NCBI RefSeq assembly: GCF_030704535.1
Contig: NC_081823.1
Span: 3,876,501-3,940,500 of the forward strand
DNA: 64,000 nucleotides
Reading direction: 5' to 3'
Source of the DNA: Vitis vinifera
Lineage: Eukaryota > Streptophyta > Magnoliopsida > Vitales > Vitaceae
The translations under genes and the position numbers were made by a program. Under the pieces are notes generated by a model, which saw only the letters and a list, made by a program, of their open reading frames with translations, had not been told where the DNA came from and made no database searches. Shown piece after piece: positions 1-11,551 of this stretch (within the stretch, counting starts at the first letter, position 1; each line of letters starts with the position of its first letter).

Positions 1-1139
1 CTAAAACCCTTTTATAAAAAGCCAACACCTTTCGTTTAACAATTGATTCATATTTATCCCCATCTTCACGAATAAAGACACTTTTTCTTTATACCATTTT
101 CAGTCACAATCACAATAAGCTCCACCCTTATCCAAATTCCATACTAGTAAAAGAATTCAGTATCCCAATTTTTTTATCCATTCTCTAACTTGCAGTGTCA
201 TGCCAATAATGGCAACTTCAGTGAACCTCCCACATGGCTTTGCCCATATGTTTAAAAAATAGAAATAGGGTATAAAATTCACAGTAATGTTTTAACAAAC
301 TAAATAGTCGGCTGTCACATCTCTCTTACATAAGCTCACAAAAAGACAAGTGTTGACTGACTTCTAGAAGAAAATCAGCATTTGCTGCTAGGAGATGAGG
401 ATAGGGACCAAGAGGCTGTTGTATTAAAATACAAGGTCAGTATCTAGCCAGCATGTGGAAAAAGCTTTAGTGGTGAGAGTGTCACCAAAGATCCTCCACA
501 AGTGGTCACTGTGAGGATAATCAGTCTCCGGAGTGTGTCCCACTCACAAGAAGAACGCCCAGATGTCTATGAAATGCCCTTTTCCCCTATCATCCTGGGC
601 AATGAAAAGGGGAAACTTCTAGGTAACCAGGTTTTGGAATTTGGTAGGTTTAAATTGGTATCTATGCAGTAAAGGGCATAAAAAAACAAGGAAGAAGAAA
701 CAAGAATTCAGCATGCTGTCTAAATTGCAGTAAGGGATCAAGCACAATCTGGGACTGAACAATTATTTCATGAAAGGTTAGTCCCATATAAAACAAGACA
801 AAAGCAGCAGGCAGAGATTCAGAATCTAAACCCAGCTGTATAGCAATTAAGTTTATGCTTTGGGTGTCATAATTATGTTGTTCTCATAGAAAAGAAAATT
901 CCATTATCTACAAGGAGGGGTGGCTGAAGATGAGGAACTATGCTCTCCACATGATTCATCTCACAAATAATGACATCAAAGCACATTATTGTTCTTTACA
1001 TGTATCCCGAAACACAAGGTCTCCTTACCCCAACCTCCCCCATCTTCTACAATAAACACAAAGACAAGGGTAGGCCTGGTAGAGAATGTGACAAACTTTC
1101 CACTCTAGCAAAAGCACTTACAACAGAGCAAACTGCGAT
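1..1139. other. Non-coding stretch downstream of the VAP4-like gene
   Basis: I see no convincing coding exon on either strand here. The part next to 1140 should be the 3' UTR of the minus-strand VAP4-like gene. The rest is AT-rich unique-looking DNA. A short plus-strand open frame at 970-1173 has no recognisable domain and overlaps the last VAP exon in antisense, so I do not call it a gene. Confidence 0.5.
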
Positions 1140-4100
1140 TTACACCGAGTCTACAGCTTCAACCTGTTGCTGAGCCAGATATTTCTCTCTGCGCTCTTTC
1201 TGGTAAAAGATAATAGTTAGATGAAAGTCAGGTAAGAAAGTTTTGAAATCGAGTCAAATGAAAGCATTTATGATATCCTTACCCATTCATCTATGACTAG
1301 ACCTTCACCAATAACACGGGGGCCTATCTCTGGTGGAGGTTTCTTGCGTGCTTCAACCGCAGCCTCAGCTTCAGCCAACTGACGCTTTAGTTTTTCTAAT
1401 GCCTTAAAAGGAAACAACCACAACACATTATTGGCATATTCATCGTGTAACTTGAACAAGCATGAATCATAGAAACTATCAAAATTATTTAATTTCAACT
1501 TACAGGACTAGGGCGCTCCACATCTAAGAAGACAACATGCAAAATTCGCTCAACAGATACTTTCTCCTTTTGCTCATCAAACTGTAAAATGTTAGTTCAG
1601 CATCAATCTACATCCTTTCAGCAATTAGATTATCAAACAGAGCTTCTACTATAACCATTATTACACCCAAAAATTAAAAGAAGTTCACAATTCAGGATGA
1701 TATCCACAGGTTAAACTGCACTTAGTTTTCAATTATCAATCTCATCCAGAGCAATACCGCATGTTGCAGTCCCCCAAAAGGGAGGAAAGGAACAAGAAAA
1801 TCTAAGGAATTTTTTAAGTCTTAGTGCGAACATTCAATTGCTCTATAAATTTTTCGACAAATTTTTTTACCACTTCTAGAAATCCATGTGAATCTTTTTG
1901 TTCCATCATATGAGTATACGCTTTTCCGTCTTCCATAATGTCTCTCTCTCTCTCTCCCTCTCTGTTCTAGACTATATATTATAAAATATTTGCAACAAAT
2001 TTTTGATGAACTTTTTGTTAACTTCTAGAAATTTGTCTTAGTATTTGTATGGCAACTTATAAGAACTCAAAGTAATATCATAATCTGCATTTTTAGTATG
2101 AGTAGTAAAACTAAAGCCCTTACTGAGGCATCAACTCACTTAGTACACACAGCCAAACCACATGCCACTCGCATTAGACACTTTCCAAAAGTTGGAAGCA
2201 ACAAAATAACATTATTAATAAGCAGAGCCATATAACTCACCAGTTCAGGTACATAGTCCATTCCTGCTTTCACCTTCAAGCTCATTATCTTAAACTTAAC
2301 ATTGCTCTTCTGATCAAGTTGTTTCTCATTTTTCTCATTGTTCTCAGGATGCTCCATGAACTTGAAAACTGTTAATCAGATTCAAAATATAAAGAAAAAT
2401 TAAAAAAAAAAAAAAAACAAAAGTTAAACATTTTGGGTAATCCATAAACTCAACCCATGTCAAACTCCAACAATTCCACTGACCAATGAGAAGTTGAAAA
2501 TTACTGAGGGAAAGAGGACAAAGTAAAATCTTATTACCAGTTGCAATAATGCTTTCCCCAGGAGCAAGAATGCCGCCAGGAGGGCGCATGTAACAGCTCT
2601 TAGGTGCGGTAGTTTGGAACTACAGTGGGATAAACAAACCAGTTAGTTCCTTCAATGAGATAGTCACAGTTATAGCAGATGGACCAAAGATTCAGTGGCA
2701 TTTAAACTTCCCATAGATATTTGACAAGCCCATTGCATTTCAAAAACACAACAGCCTTATGTGTCTAAGAAAAGAATTCGTTTCAAACTGGAGGCAGGAA
2801 AACAAAGATGAGCTAAATGCTATTAAGTTACACAGGTAATTCACTGCAGATGCTGCATAAAACACCATGTGTTCTCTAAATTTCCATTAACATCCAGAAG
2901 CCTCATTAGCAGACACAGCATTACATAATATATATAAAATTCTTCAACCAAAGCATGGACAATCCATGAAAGAGTTTCACTATCAGCTAGAAACTGTGGA
3001 AATATATAAATTTTTCTAAGAAAATACCTTGAAGGCTACGTGAGACCTGCTAGTGTTTTTCATCCTGACGGCGCTCTTGACCTGTTTTCCAGGTTCATCT
3101 TCAAGATACACAAACACAATAAATAATCAGGCAAGATCGATAATAAGGCACCAAAATGAAATGGAGTTTCATGAACACTAAAGTGTGCAACTTTGTGTGC
3201 ATCTGTGTGTGTTTTAAAACTATTACTTCTTGAGGACCCAACTGTCAAAATTGCCCAAGAAAAGCAATTGGAAAACAATTTACAACCAGTCCTCGCAATT
3301 CTGCATATTGATAAAGATCCAATTTTTTCACCCAGATTAAGTGAGCAGCAACCAGCTTAAGGCTGATTTGGGTATTATTCAAGCAAAATCACTTAACTTC
3401 CTCCATCTGGATGCTGAGGAAATGTAGAACAAAAGAAGAAAATTTTCCAGTCTTAACAATTGTTGCTACTGAAAATCTTAAAATTTTAAAATTCCATTCT
3501 ACCAAGTCAAATAGTTTAATTATGCCCAGCTGAGCAGAAAACTCTCCTTTCATTTCTCGAATTGGAAAATTCCAATACTCAGAAACTTAAATTTCTTTCT
3601 TTTTTTTCCCCAACATTTTCTCGCTCATCACCTCCATTTAGAAATGGAAATTCTTTTGAGTCCCTTTTCAGAATCACTTCTTAAATATGAAAAAAAAAAA
3701 CTCAACCACTCAACTAATTCGAGCAGTTATATCAGTAAGCTGAGAATTTTCTTTTCTAGCTTGCCAATCATCTAACCACTTTCTCAGCAAACAAACAAAA
3801 ATGAAAAACGAGGATGCAAGCAAATGAAATAAAAGACCAAAAACAAAAAATAAAAAATAAATAAAAAATAAAAGATTAAAAAAAATTAAACAAAACCCAA
3901 AGAAGCGAAGTCAATTGAGTCGTCCAAAAGCCAACAAATTAAGAACACAAGAACTAAAAGTCAAAGAGTAAAAAACAAAACAAACCACAACGACGACGTA
4001 CAAGGAAAGTAGAGATTGTTCGCCGGATCAAGCCTGAGCCTCCGGCGAGTTGGAAGAAATGATCTCGCCACCGACGAGACCTTGCTCGGAGACGACCGCG

Positions 4101-4257
4101 TATCCGTGTCGTCCACGTGGCGGCGGCCCCTGATTTTATGCTGCTGAAAGTTTTGAGTCGACGACGACGACGGCGAACCGTTCCCTGATTGCCAAAACGG
4201 ACAGAGCCGCCAGAGCTTCCCCTCCGATGACGGCTTGCGGCGGTCGGCGATTCCCAT
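1140..4257 (-). CDS. VAP4-type vesicle-associated protein (MSP domain), 7 exons
   Basis: Spliced minus-strand gene with coding exons 4257-4002, 3098-3028, 2619-2538, 2368-2241, 1581-1504, 1402-1283 and 1199-1140. All junctions are GT-AG and the total is 795 bp, or 264 residues plus stop. A Ser-rich N-terminus precedes the major sperm protein (VAP) fold: LRLDPANNLYFP, YEPGKQVKSAV, NTSRSHVAFK, TTAPKSCYMRPPGGILAPGE. The C-terminus has ALEKLKRQLAEAEAAVEARKKPP and IGEGLVIDEW and ends in VEAVDSV. This tail is the hallmark of the plant VAP4-1/4-2/4-3 (MAMI-like) clade. I see no C-terminal transmembrane anchor, unlike classic VAP27. Family knowledge: MSP domains bind FFAT-type peptides at ER contact sites. 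The start is ATG at 4257 (MGIADRRK), which fits the short charged N-terminus of the clade. Exon boundaries are by eye. Confidence 0.9.
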
Positions 4258-5784
4258 GGCTTCTCCGAAAGCTGACTCAGTTCAGTTAGATAATTCGATC
4301 GACCTCGAAGCTATAAACCCGGCACCGCCGGCCACTAGAATTCCATTTCCCGGCCACCTCTCTCTAGTTTCTCTCTCTACAAGTCTATTAGTATTTATTA
4401 GATTTCCGGAACATAGCAGAGAGGGCAAAAGTGGAAATTTAACTCAAAAGGCCGGATCTCAAAAGTGGACTTTTCTGCTATTGACTTAGTTTTGACGTCC
4501 GTGCCCGGTTCCCTGCAATATCTGAAATTCCCACTTCCAGGGGGTCATACATTCGAGGAAAAGAATTAGCGGATTAGCGGCTTAGCGGCTTTACCATACA
4601 AATGGGTCGTATGTCAACCTCATCACTCCCATAATTATTAATTATTAATTATTTCATTCCATCCTCTCCCCTTTTGGGTGTCTTTGAAGAAAGATTTTGA
4701 ACTACAATCTCATCATTGATTTAATTTTTTTGAAAAAATTAATATTAAAATTTAAATAAATAAAATAATTGAGAAAAGAAAACCGAAGACGAGGAAGAAA
4801 ATGGGTAGTTTAGGACATCAAGGCATGTCGGGTGAGTTAGTTGGGGAGGTTAGAAAATTAATTTGGTATTTAATGACATTGGGTTGAGTGACTTGGCATG
4901 CAACACACATGTATCATTGGTAGGTTGACTTATTAATATGATAATGATTTTTTTTTTAATAATATTTACTATTAAAATATCTAAATAAAATACGCATGAA
5001 AATAAAAATTATATTATATTCTAATATTTGTTGTTAAAATTTTGGAATGTTTAATATTATTTGGAAAATATTTAAATTATTTCAATATATAAAAACAATA
5101 CATATTAAATAATATGATTAGTATTATTTTATAAAATATGGTTCCTTTTTAATTACAAATTTAAATTTTTGATAAAAAAAAATTATTTTTTAAAATAAAT
5201 AAAGTAAAAAAATTAATAAAAAAATCATTTGTTTTTAGTTTAGGATTATCATATACTCTAGAAATGAAATTAAAAAAATGAGAATAATATATCCCATCAA
5301 TTATCTCATTATATTTGATTGAACAAGGGATATGATAAATAATAAAGTAATAATAATTTAATTATAAATAACAGATATTAGGCAAGTATTATTCAAACTC
5401 TTATGAATACTATTAGGTTTGATTAATTGCATGTGATGGGTACAAAATGAGGTCAATCATAGATGGGCTTGGATATGGAACTTCGGGCCTAAATTGGGCC
5501 TTTTAAATAAGTCCTGGGCCTTCTCGCCGAACCTAGGCCTAAAGCTACTTGGGGATTCAAGTGGCCCAGGGTCCGTCCTTAAAAATAGCTTTTAGACTTG
5601 GGTGAAAGGAATAAAAGCTTAAAAATAGATTTTTGTTCTTTAAAATTTAAAAATAAATAAAAAAACAATTTCTGTTGTAATACTTTCGATCATAAACAGA
5701 AAAATTAAAATTAAAATTAAAATCCCAACTCATGGCATTTGCTCATACATCCATGAATCTCTTTACATCCAGAAAAAAAGGGGT
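4258..5784. other. Promoter/intergenic region of the VAP4-like gene
   Basis: Upstream region of the minus-strand VAP4-like gene. The first 250 bp are GC-richer, as expected of a 5' UTR and core promoter. After about 4620 the sequence becomes very AT-rich with no coding signal. An open frame at 4235-4489 (+) is antisense to the VAP leader and has no family features. Confidence 0.5.
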
Positions 5785-5988
5785 CTAATTGGGTCCCCAG
5801 CAAATCAAGTGCATGAGATGCTCATCCTTCTCCTCTCTCCTCCTCTGGTCATCACTCTTAGCCTTCACGCAGCCGGTGAGCAGCCGCAGAAGGCCGCTCT
5901 TCCCGGACTCCGGCGCGGCGCTTCTCTTGTGCTGCATGGCCTTCAGTGTCACGTCAAGCTTCCCCACTGTGGGATTGTTTCCACTCAT
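5785..5988 (-). CDS. Small wound-induced family protein (DUF3774-type), 67 aa
   Basis: Intronless 67-residue frame starting MSGNNPTVGKLDVTLKAM. An in-frame ATG further upstream would add 23 residues, but the MSG start is preferred because the extra segment is hydrophobic and unlike the family. The sequence is basic in the middle (SGKSGLLRLL) and charged after that (DDQRRREEKDEHLMHL). It ends in LICWGPN; the CWGP ending is the signature of the short plant wound-responsive proteins. The biochemical role of the family is not established; members are induced by wounding and stress. It lies directly upstream of a VAP4-like gene on the same strand. From memory, Arabidopsis also has a wound-responsive family gene next to a VAP4 gene (At4g05060/At4g05070), so the linkage may be old. 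It is more divergent than the copy at 7908-8174. Confidence 0.7.
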   Translation of the reverse strand: MSGNNPTVGKLDVTLKAMQHKRSAAPESGKSGLLRLLTGCVKAKSDDQRRREEKDEHLMHLICWGPN

Positions 5989-6595
5989 TTTGAATGATGA
6001 TTTTGGGTGAGACGTGTCATGAATTGAGAATAAATAGGGAATAAGAGGGATTATCAAACTGGGGTCTGAGAAAACTGAGGTCTGAGAAAACTAAGGTTGA
6101 GCAAATGGGTTTCAGCTCTCAGGTTTGTGAGTCGTGGTTTTTCTTTTTTGCTCTTTTGGATTCTGGGTGGTCGCCAGGGAAGCAGTAAGCACACGGTTGT
6201 TGAAATCTAAACCCATCAAGTGAATTTTGAATTTTGAATTTTGGATTCTGCATGGCCTTCAATGTTTTTTGAATTTTGTTTTTAGACTTGAATTATAATC
6301 GAGAAATATATATTTTTTTTTTATAACTATGAAAAGACACCATCAATACCCATTTAAATTTTTAAATTTATTTTTTATATCGAAATTTTATTTATTTAAT
6401 TTTTTATATTTTAATTTCATTTATTTGTGTTGTAGAATTTTTTTTTTCCCATCATCATTTTTCTTGTATTTATAAGGATAAGTATGAAATATGCTTGAGA
6501 GATAATGGAGTCAAGTTTTATTTTCCTTGTCCACCGTCCCTGAATCATGTGACAAGACACCACTAAGTATGAAGTATCACAACCTTAAAAGCTTG

Positions 6596-7480
6596 ACGCA
6601 CAAAGAAGACATTTTTTTATAATTTTACGGTGAATTTAAAATTAATTTTTTAAATTACAATATATTGAAAAATATTTTTAAATTTATAGTATTTTTTTAC
6701 CATTTTAAAAGGTATTTATTAAAAAGACACGTTGCATCATTTTTATATCAACTATACACGTTCAAAAATTAAATTATTACAACTTTCATAATTTTTATAC
6801 AAATCATACGTTAAAAAAAAAATTAAATTTGTATTAAAAGTGTCTCTTCAAGATACATTTTTTATCAAATTTATATTAAAAGTATATTTTAAAAAGATAC
6901 TTTTCATAACTTTCATATCAATTTTATAGTGAAAAAATTGAATTTATGCTGAAAATATCCCATTGAGAGACTTTCTCATCAAGAGACATTTTTAATACAA
7001 ATTTAATTTTTTCGATAGGTGACTAAAATAAAAATTATGGAAGGTGTTTTTTCAAAAGACACATTTAGTATAAATTCAATTTTATGGAATTATAAAAACG
7101 TTTTTAATGTAAATTTATTTATTTATTTTTTTCACTTTGTGACTAATATAAAAATTGTGAAATATGTCTTTTTAAGAGACAATTTTAGTATAAATTTGAT
7201 TTTATGATATTGTGGAAATAATATTTCTTTAGTATAAATTCAAATTTTTTTTAACATGTATGATTAATAAAAAAAATTATGAAAAAGTGTCTTTCGAATA
7301 GACACTTTTAACATAAATTCAATTTTATGAAATTATGAAAAATAATTTTTGAAGAAATACAATTAATGTAAATTCAATTTTTTTTTTAAACATGCATCAT
7401 TGATATGAAAAATATGGAAGGTATCTCTTCAACAAACACTTTTTGGTAAAAAGTGTCGTAAATTTATTAATAGTTTTGTA
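6596..7480. repeat. AT-rich fold-back repeat with GTGTCT...AGACAC modules
   Basis: A roughly 0.9-kb block of degenerate repeats. The right half (about 7010-7475) has direct copies of a 100-120-bp unit containing TGTCTCTT/AAGAGACA followed by TAGTATAAATTCAATTTTATG and a run of T. The left half (about 6640-6980) has the same unit in the opposite orientation, e.g. TTAAATTTGTATTAAAAGTGTCTC near 6822-6850. The two halves therefore form a large imperfect inverted repeat around 6970-7010. No protein is encoded. It is best explained as a fold-back or Mutator-like non-autonomous element, but I could not define terminal target-site duplications. Confidence 0.5.
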
Positions 7481-7815
7481 ACTACCGTATTTTAGGCATT
7501 TTTTTTCCAAACTATAATTTTTTAAGAACTATTTTTAAAACTAGGTGTTGAAGTTAAAAAAAAAGGCCCACAAAGAAGGCCGGTTTGGTTCATCCGCCGG
7601 GCCATACTCTTCTGAGCGTCGTGGTACCAATGACTACCCCCACCTTTGTTTATCAGTCAATGATTTGTCTTTTTTCTCTTTCAGTGTCCAGATTCAAAGA
7701 CTTCAGCATCTGGTTTTGAAATCAAATTACAAGCGGTATATACCCTTCAACTATTGCTATGACTGCCTCCAGTATCATATTCCCCTTATCTTCCAAGATT
7801 AATCACTCTTTCACC

Positions 7816-7822
7816 ATATAAG
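7816..7822 (+). promoter_or_regulatory. TATA-like box of the wound-induced gene
   Basis: ATATAAG, 86 bp upstream of the ATG at 7908. This fits a start of transcription near 7850 with a leader of about 60 bp. By position only. Confidence 0.4.
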
Positions 7823-7907
7823 AAGAGCCCCTCATGCCTCAAACTCCATCACAGGATTCACAATACATTCTCATCTCTACTTATATTAAGAGAAGAGGAG
7901 AGGAAGA

Positions 7908-8174
7908 ATGAGCTCAACAATTAGAGCTTGGATTGTGGCTGCCAGTGTTGGAGCAGTGGAGGCATTGAAAGATGAAGGGTTGTGCAGATGGAATCATGCT
8001 CTTGGCTTGCTGCAGCAGCATGGCAGGACCAATGTAGGGTCTTTTTCGCAGGCCAAGAGGCTGGTTTCTTCACCTCCTTTGGTGCTATCTAATAAGATGA
8101 GAAAAGAGAAGATGAAGAAGGCTGAGGAATCCCTGAGAAAAGTAATGTATTTGAGCTGCTGGGGTCCTTATTGA
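7908..8174 (+). CDS. Wound-induced family protein (DUF3774), 88 aa
   Basis: Complete intronless gene of 88 residues. It opens with MSSTIRAWIVAASVGAVEAL, the diagnostic N-terminus of plant wound-responsive proteins: a hydrophobic amphipathic stretch followed by KDEGLCRWNHAL. The middle is Gln/Ser-rich and variable. The end is a Lys/Glu helix (KMRKEKMKKAEESLRKVMYL) and the CWGP-type tail SCWGPY. Full length for the family. These proteins are small and their molecular role is not known; they respond to wounding, pathogens and jasmonate in several plants. A TATA-like box lies 86 bp upstream. It stands divergently from the smaller relative at 5785-5988, so the pair is probably an old local duplication with inversion. 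Confidence 0.9.
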   Translation: MSSTIRAWIVAASVGAVEALKDEGLCRWNHALGLLQQHGRTNVGSFSQAKRLVSSPPLVLSNKMRKEKMKKAEESLRKVMYLSCWGPY

Positions 8175-8795
8175 GCTCAATAAAATTACTGTATATATGT
8201 CCAATTTTCCATTAGTATATGGCTATAATTGAGATTGTTTTGGCTGAGATTTTAACAGTAAAAGAATCCTAATCTCTTCCTCTACCTTCCCTTTGGCTGG
8301 AATGTAGCAATAATCTGGTAGATAGAAAATTTTGCTTCTGTGGACTCAATTCATAGGACCACAGCTCGAATTATACAACCCCATTATCATTCCTCATTTG
8401 CATGACAAGAGGCAGCCTACCTCTTTTGAACATCATCAATCAGAATAAGCTATATGTCGGTGAATTGGGATAGGAAAATTTACACTAGCCCTTAATGACG
8501 TCAACTCCTCCCTCACCCAGTCTGAAGACATAGTGTTAAATCTCCCATGAATAATGGACTTTACAGAAGCACAAGTACTATGATCCTACTCTTTTGAACC
8601 CAAGAGACCCTCTGGGGATCCTTGCCACTCACAATTTGTTGTATTCTTTCTATAGAAAGATAGACCTAATCAACTTCTCTTGCAAAGGGTGTCATCCAAA
8701 CTCACTGTAAACTTATCCTTTCTATGGATGTGAAGCCAAATTGAGAGACTTCTCCACAGAAAGCAGCCAGACCTACCAAAAGGGAGCATTGCATC
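8175..8795. other. Non-coding spacer after the wound-induced gene
   Basis: 3' UTR of the preceding gene followed by unique-looking non-coding DNA, up to the left edge of the tandem duplication at about 8796. No open frame with family features was seen. Confidence 0.5.
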
Positions 8796-9349
8796 ATTCT
8801 AAACAACACAACACCATGAAGCACTAGAAGCAATCGACATTTTTGCATGCATGTATATGAGTGTTTATGTGACACGCATAAAGGTCAGTACTCTATAATC
8901 AAACTATCAAGGCATTGAGAAAAAGAAAAACATGAGATTAGACGAAGAAGGCAAACAACTTCCTCAGTGAAACTCGATAATTGTCCAACTCAAAATCTTC
9001 AGAGAAGATTACAAAGGGATAACACTCTAGTTATTTGACAGAATAAGAAATGGGTACCTTTGCAATGGAACCCAATAAACTGAAACTCATTCCATGGATA
9101 ATACTGTTTTGAAATAAAAAAATAACAAAAACTACAGTACTAATACATTTAGAATTGAAACCTCCCCACTGTTCTATCTCCTATTCATAACTAGAGCATA
9201 CAGCTAATAATGGAGATCGATATATTGAAATTAGGCAGAGAGAGAACACACAAGCATTTAAATTCCCATCATTACCAAGAACATACAGAAGCTATGTTTA
9301 TTCTCACGCTCCATGGAATTGTCCTCATTGGTTGGTTTGAAGACTTCCT

Positions 9350-11551
9350 TTACTTGGTTACAATTAGCTTTGCTCTAGCATGGCCCTCCTGAATTCGGAA
9401 CTGTTCTCCCAAGCCAAAATGGGCCATTAGTAACCAAACAAAAGTAATAAGCTCTCCACCCTTGCTGAGCTGCTGGGCATGGGTATTTGCTCTGCAATGA
9501 CTTGCAGCGTAAGACAACAATTCCACCCAGACTTTGCTCATTATCTTCCACCTCTTCGTTTTGTTCAATTTTCTGAGATCTTTTGCAAGCATACACGCAT
9601 CAAACAAGACTGATTTGCTTCTATCTCCTTTAACTTCAATGGGGTTAACAACAGTATCTACTGAAAGTAGCTGTTCACAGTACTCTGATATCTGATCTTC
9701 CATTGATTTTGATTGTCCTATGCGAAGAAGCTTCTTAAGTTGCTTGCAGAACTTCTTAAAACAGTTGGGTTCTTGTTGTCCTCTGCGAAAAAACTTCTTT
9801 GCTTCCGCACAGGTGTCTCGAAACCTAATTTGCCCGATACCTGCCACAGCAGACATCATTGTGGGCCTCATGACCAGAAGATATAACATGTATTCTGACA
9901 GGCAGATACACAACTGACGATCAAGACGACGAAGTTCTTCTTCTTGTACATCATCAGGTTTTTCTTTTTCCTCTTGCTCTTTGTAATGGCAGAGGTCAGT
10001 AGCAATATGCCACATTAAAAGGCATTCATCGTATTCTTTCTCAACACTCCATAGAAGGGAGTGGCAAGCATTCTGTGACAGAATCCAATCGCCCCTTCCT
10101 GAACATATCTCCTTGGCAATTCTTGACTGCTCTGCACGTCTAGCCTTCTCCTCTGCACTTTTAGCCTTCTCCTCTAGCTGCTCTGAACTTTTAGCCTTCT
10201 CCTTTAGCTCTTTGAAGATGAATTCCTTTAGTTTTTCCTCGACAGTCACAGTTTTCTTGTACTGAATCTCATCCAGAAGATCCTTAAGTCCGCAAATGTC
10301 TGCTAATTTGTCGAACCATTTGAACCTTTCCCTCAGGCAGTAACGTATCAAACCGTGCTGTGAGATAGAATTAGACCACCTTCTGTCAAAAAAAGATTTA
10401 GATGGCTCCCATAGTTTGTAAAAAAAGAGTTTTTCACGTGCATAATAGATCCATCTTTTTGCAGTAGAATTTTTCAGTAAAACTATAGTCCAGTCAGAGA
10501 AAATGAGCTTGACGATAGCTATAACATCCAGGCCAATTGCACCAATAAGCAAAGCATAAGTAACACCTATGTCAAACTTGTGAATTTTGTGCTTATGATG
10601 AGATGCAAAGAGCTGCAAGGCAACTGCTATGCATCCTGTGCAAATGAAACGGAAAAAGTAGCCAATCTTACGATTCACCACTGCCATCTTGGTGTAGAGT
10701 GCATCATACATGAAATTGAGCTCAACTTCTATCACTCGAAAAGCCTTTTCTGGCAACATTCCAAAGAAGAATTTTCGACTGTCATTGCGCTCTTGGAAGC
10801 TAAACATGAGGTCAACAATGAGTCCCTTGAAAATTTTAAAAAACTTGTACCCACTTTCCATTTCTGAGATGTGATTAGGTCCAGTAGATGGTTCTTCTGG
10901 AACTGAGGAAGCAGAAGTGCTGGCTCTTTTCTCTGGTGCTATTATAATTTTTACTGGAACATGGGCCTCTTTCTTTGAGGAGTATTCCTCCATAAGTTGA
11001 GCATAGTTTGGTCCAGCGTCTGGAGGTGGAAGCATAGACTCCTTGAAATTACCCAAGCAAGCTAGATACAAAGCACGCGTCCGCTCAGCATATTTAATAG
11101 TTCCAGCAACCAACATGAGGATTGTCGGGATCCATAGGTCATTCGAGATCGACTCTAAGAAGACATAAGCTACAGCAATAAACTGGATGACAAGGCCCAG
11201 CAAATGCCGAAGCCAAAGTTCATTATCTTCAAGAGCGAAAGCAGTGATGGTATCCGGGCCACCAAGGTGTAGCAAAAGAAAAGGAGCCCAGAAAGCCAGA
11301 AGGTCGTCATTTTGAACTTGTTTGTCACCGTCCTTGTTGCCGTTGGCAATGAGGCCAACAGCAAAGGCAGCAACCCAGTCAGCAAGCAAGTATACTGACC
11401 AGATAATGAAAGTCATAATCATGTTTCCTGTTCGTTTTCGTGACGATGCACAGAAAATTAACAATATCTGGAAGAAAAGGCTAACAAGAACAGCACCACG
11501 GAGATTCCATTCATCCCAAATCTCCTTGAGGAATAGGGGAAATATGTTCAT
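9350..11551 (-). CDS. DUF4220/DUF594 membrane protein, copy A (733 aa)
   Basis: Intronless coding region of 733 residues. N-terminal half (DUF4220): several hydrophobic membrane segments (e.g. GAVLVSLFFQILLIFCASS, MTFIIWSVYLLADWVAAFAV, LLAFWAPFLLLHLGGPD, LGLVIQFIAVAYVFLE) and the family motifs LADW, LHLGGPD and IKYAERTRALYLA. Two more hydrophobic stretches lie near residues 300-350. A charged coiled-coil-like segment (EELKEKAKSSEQLEEK type) follows around residue 440-475. C-terminal DUF594: SKVWVELLSYAASHCRANTHAQQLSKGGELITFVWLLMAHFG. These are plant-specific, often tandemly clustered genes of unknown function. The ATG at 11551 begins the first conserved segment. A donor-like site near 12200 and an acceptor near the ATG suggest a 5' UTR intron. 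It shares about 96% of residues with copy B. Confidence 0.9.
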   Translation of the reverse strand: MNIFPLFLKEIWDEWNLRGAVLVSLFFQILLIFCASSRKRTGNMIMTFIIWSVYLLADWVAAFAVGLIANGNKDGDKQVQNDDLLAFWAPFLLLHLGGPDTITAFALEDNELWLRHLLGLVIQFIAVAYVFLESISNDLWIPTILMLVAGTIKYAERTRALYLACLGNFKESMLPPPDAGPNYAQLMEEYSSKKEAHVPVKIIIAPEKRASTSASSVPEEPSTGPNHISEMESGYKFFKIFKGLIVDLMFSFQERNDSRKFFFGMLPEKAFRVIEVELNFMYDALYTKMAVVNRKIGYFFRFICTGCIAVALQLFASHHKHKIHKFDIGVTYALLIGAIGLDVIAIVKLIFSDWTIVLLKNSTAKRWIYYAREKLFFYKLWEPSKSFFDRRWSNSISQHGLIRYCLRERFKWFDKLADICGLKDLLDEIQYKKTVTVEEKLKEFIFKELKEKAKSSEQLEEKAKSAEEKARRAEQSRIAKEICSGRGDWILSQNACHSLLWSVEKEYDECLLMWHIATDLCHYKEQEEKEKPDDVQEEELRRLDRQLCICLSEYMLYLLVMRPTMMSAVAGIGQIRFRDTCAEAKKFFRRGQQEPNCFKKFCKQLKKLLRIGQSKSMEDQISEYCEQLLSVDTVVNPIEVKGDRSKSVLFDACMLAKDLRKLNKTKRWKIMSKVWVELLSYAASHCRANTHAQQLSKGGELITFVWLLMAHFGLGEQFRIQEGHARAKLIVTK

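Noticed and set aside
5789-6010. Plus-strand frames of 62-73 aa over the small wound-induced gene
   Set aside because: They are antisense shadows; only the minus-strand frame has the CWGP family ending.
7019-7207. 62-aa frame in the fold-back repeat
   Set aside because: AT-rich repeat translation (Lys/Asn/Phe/Ile-rich); no coding features.
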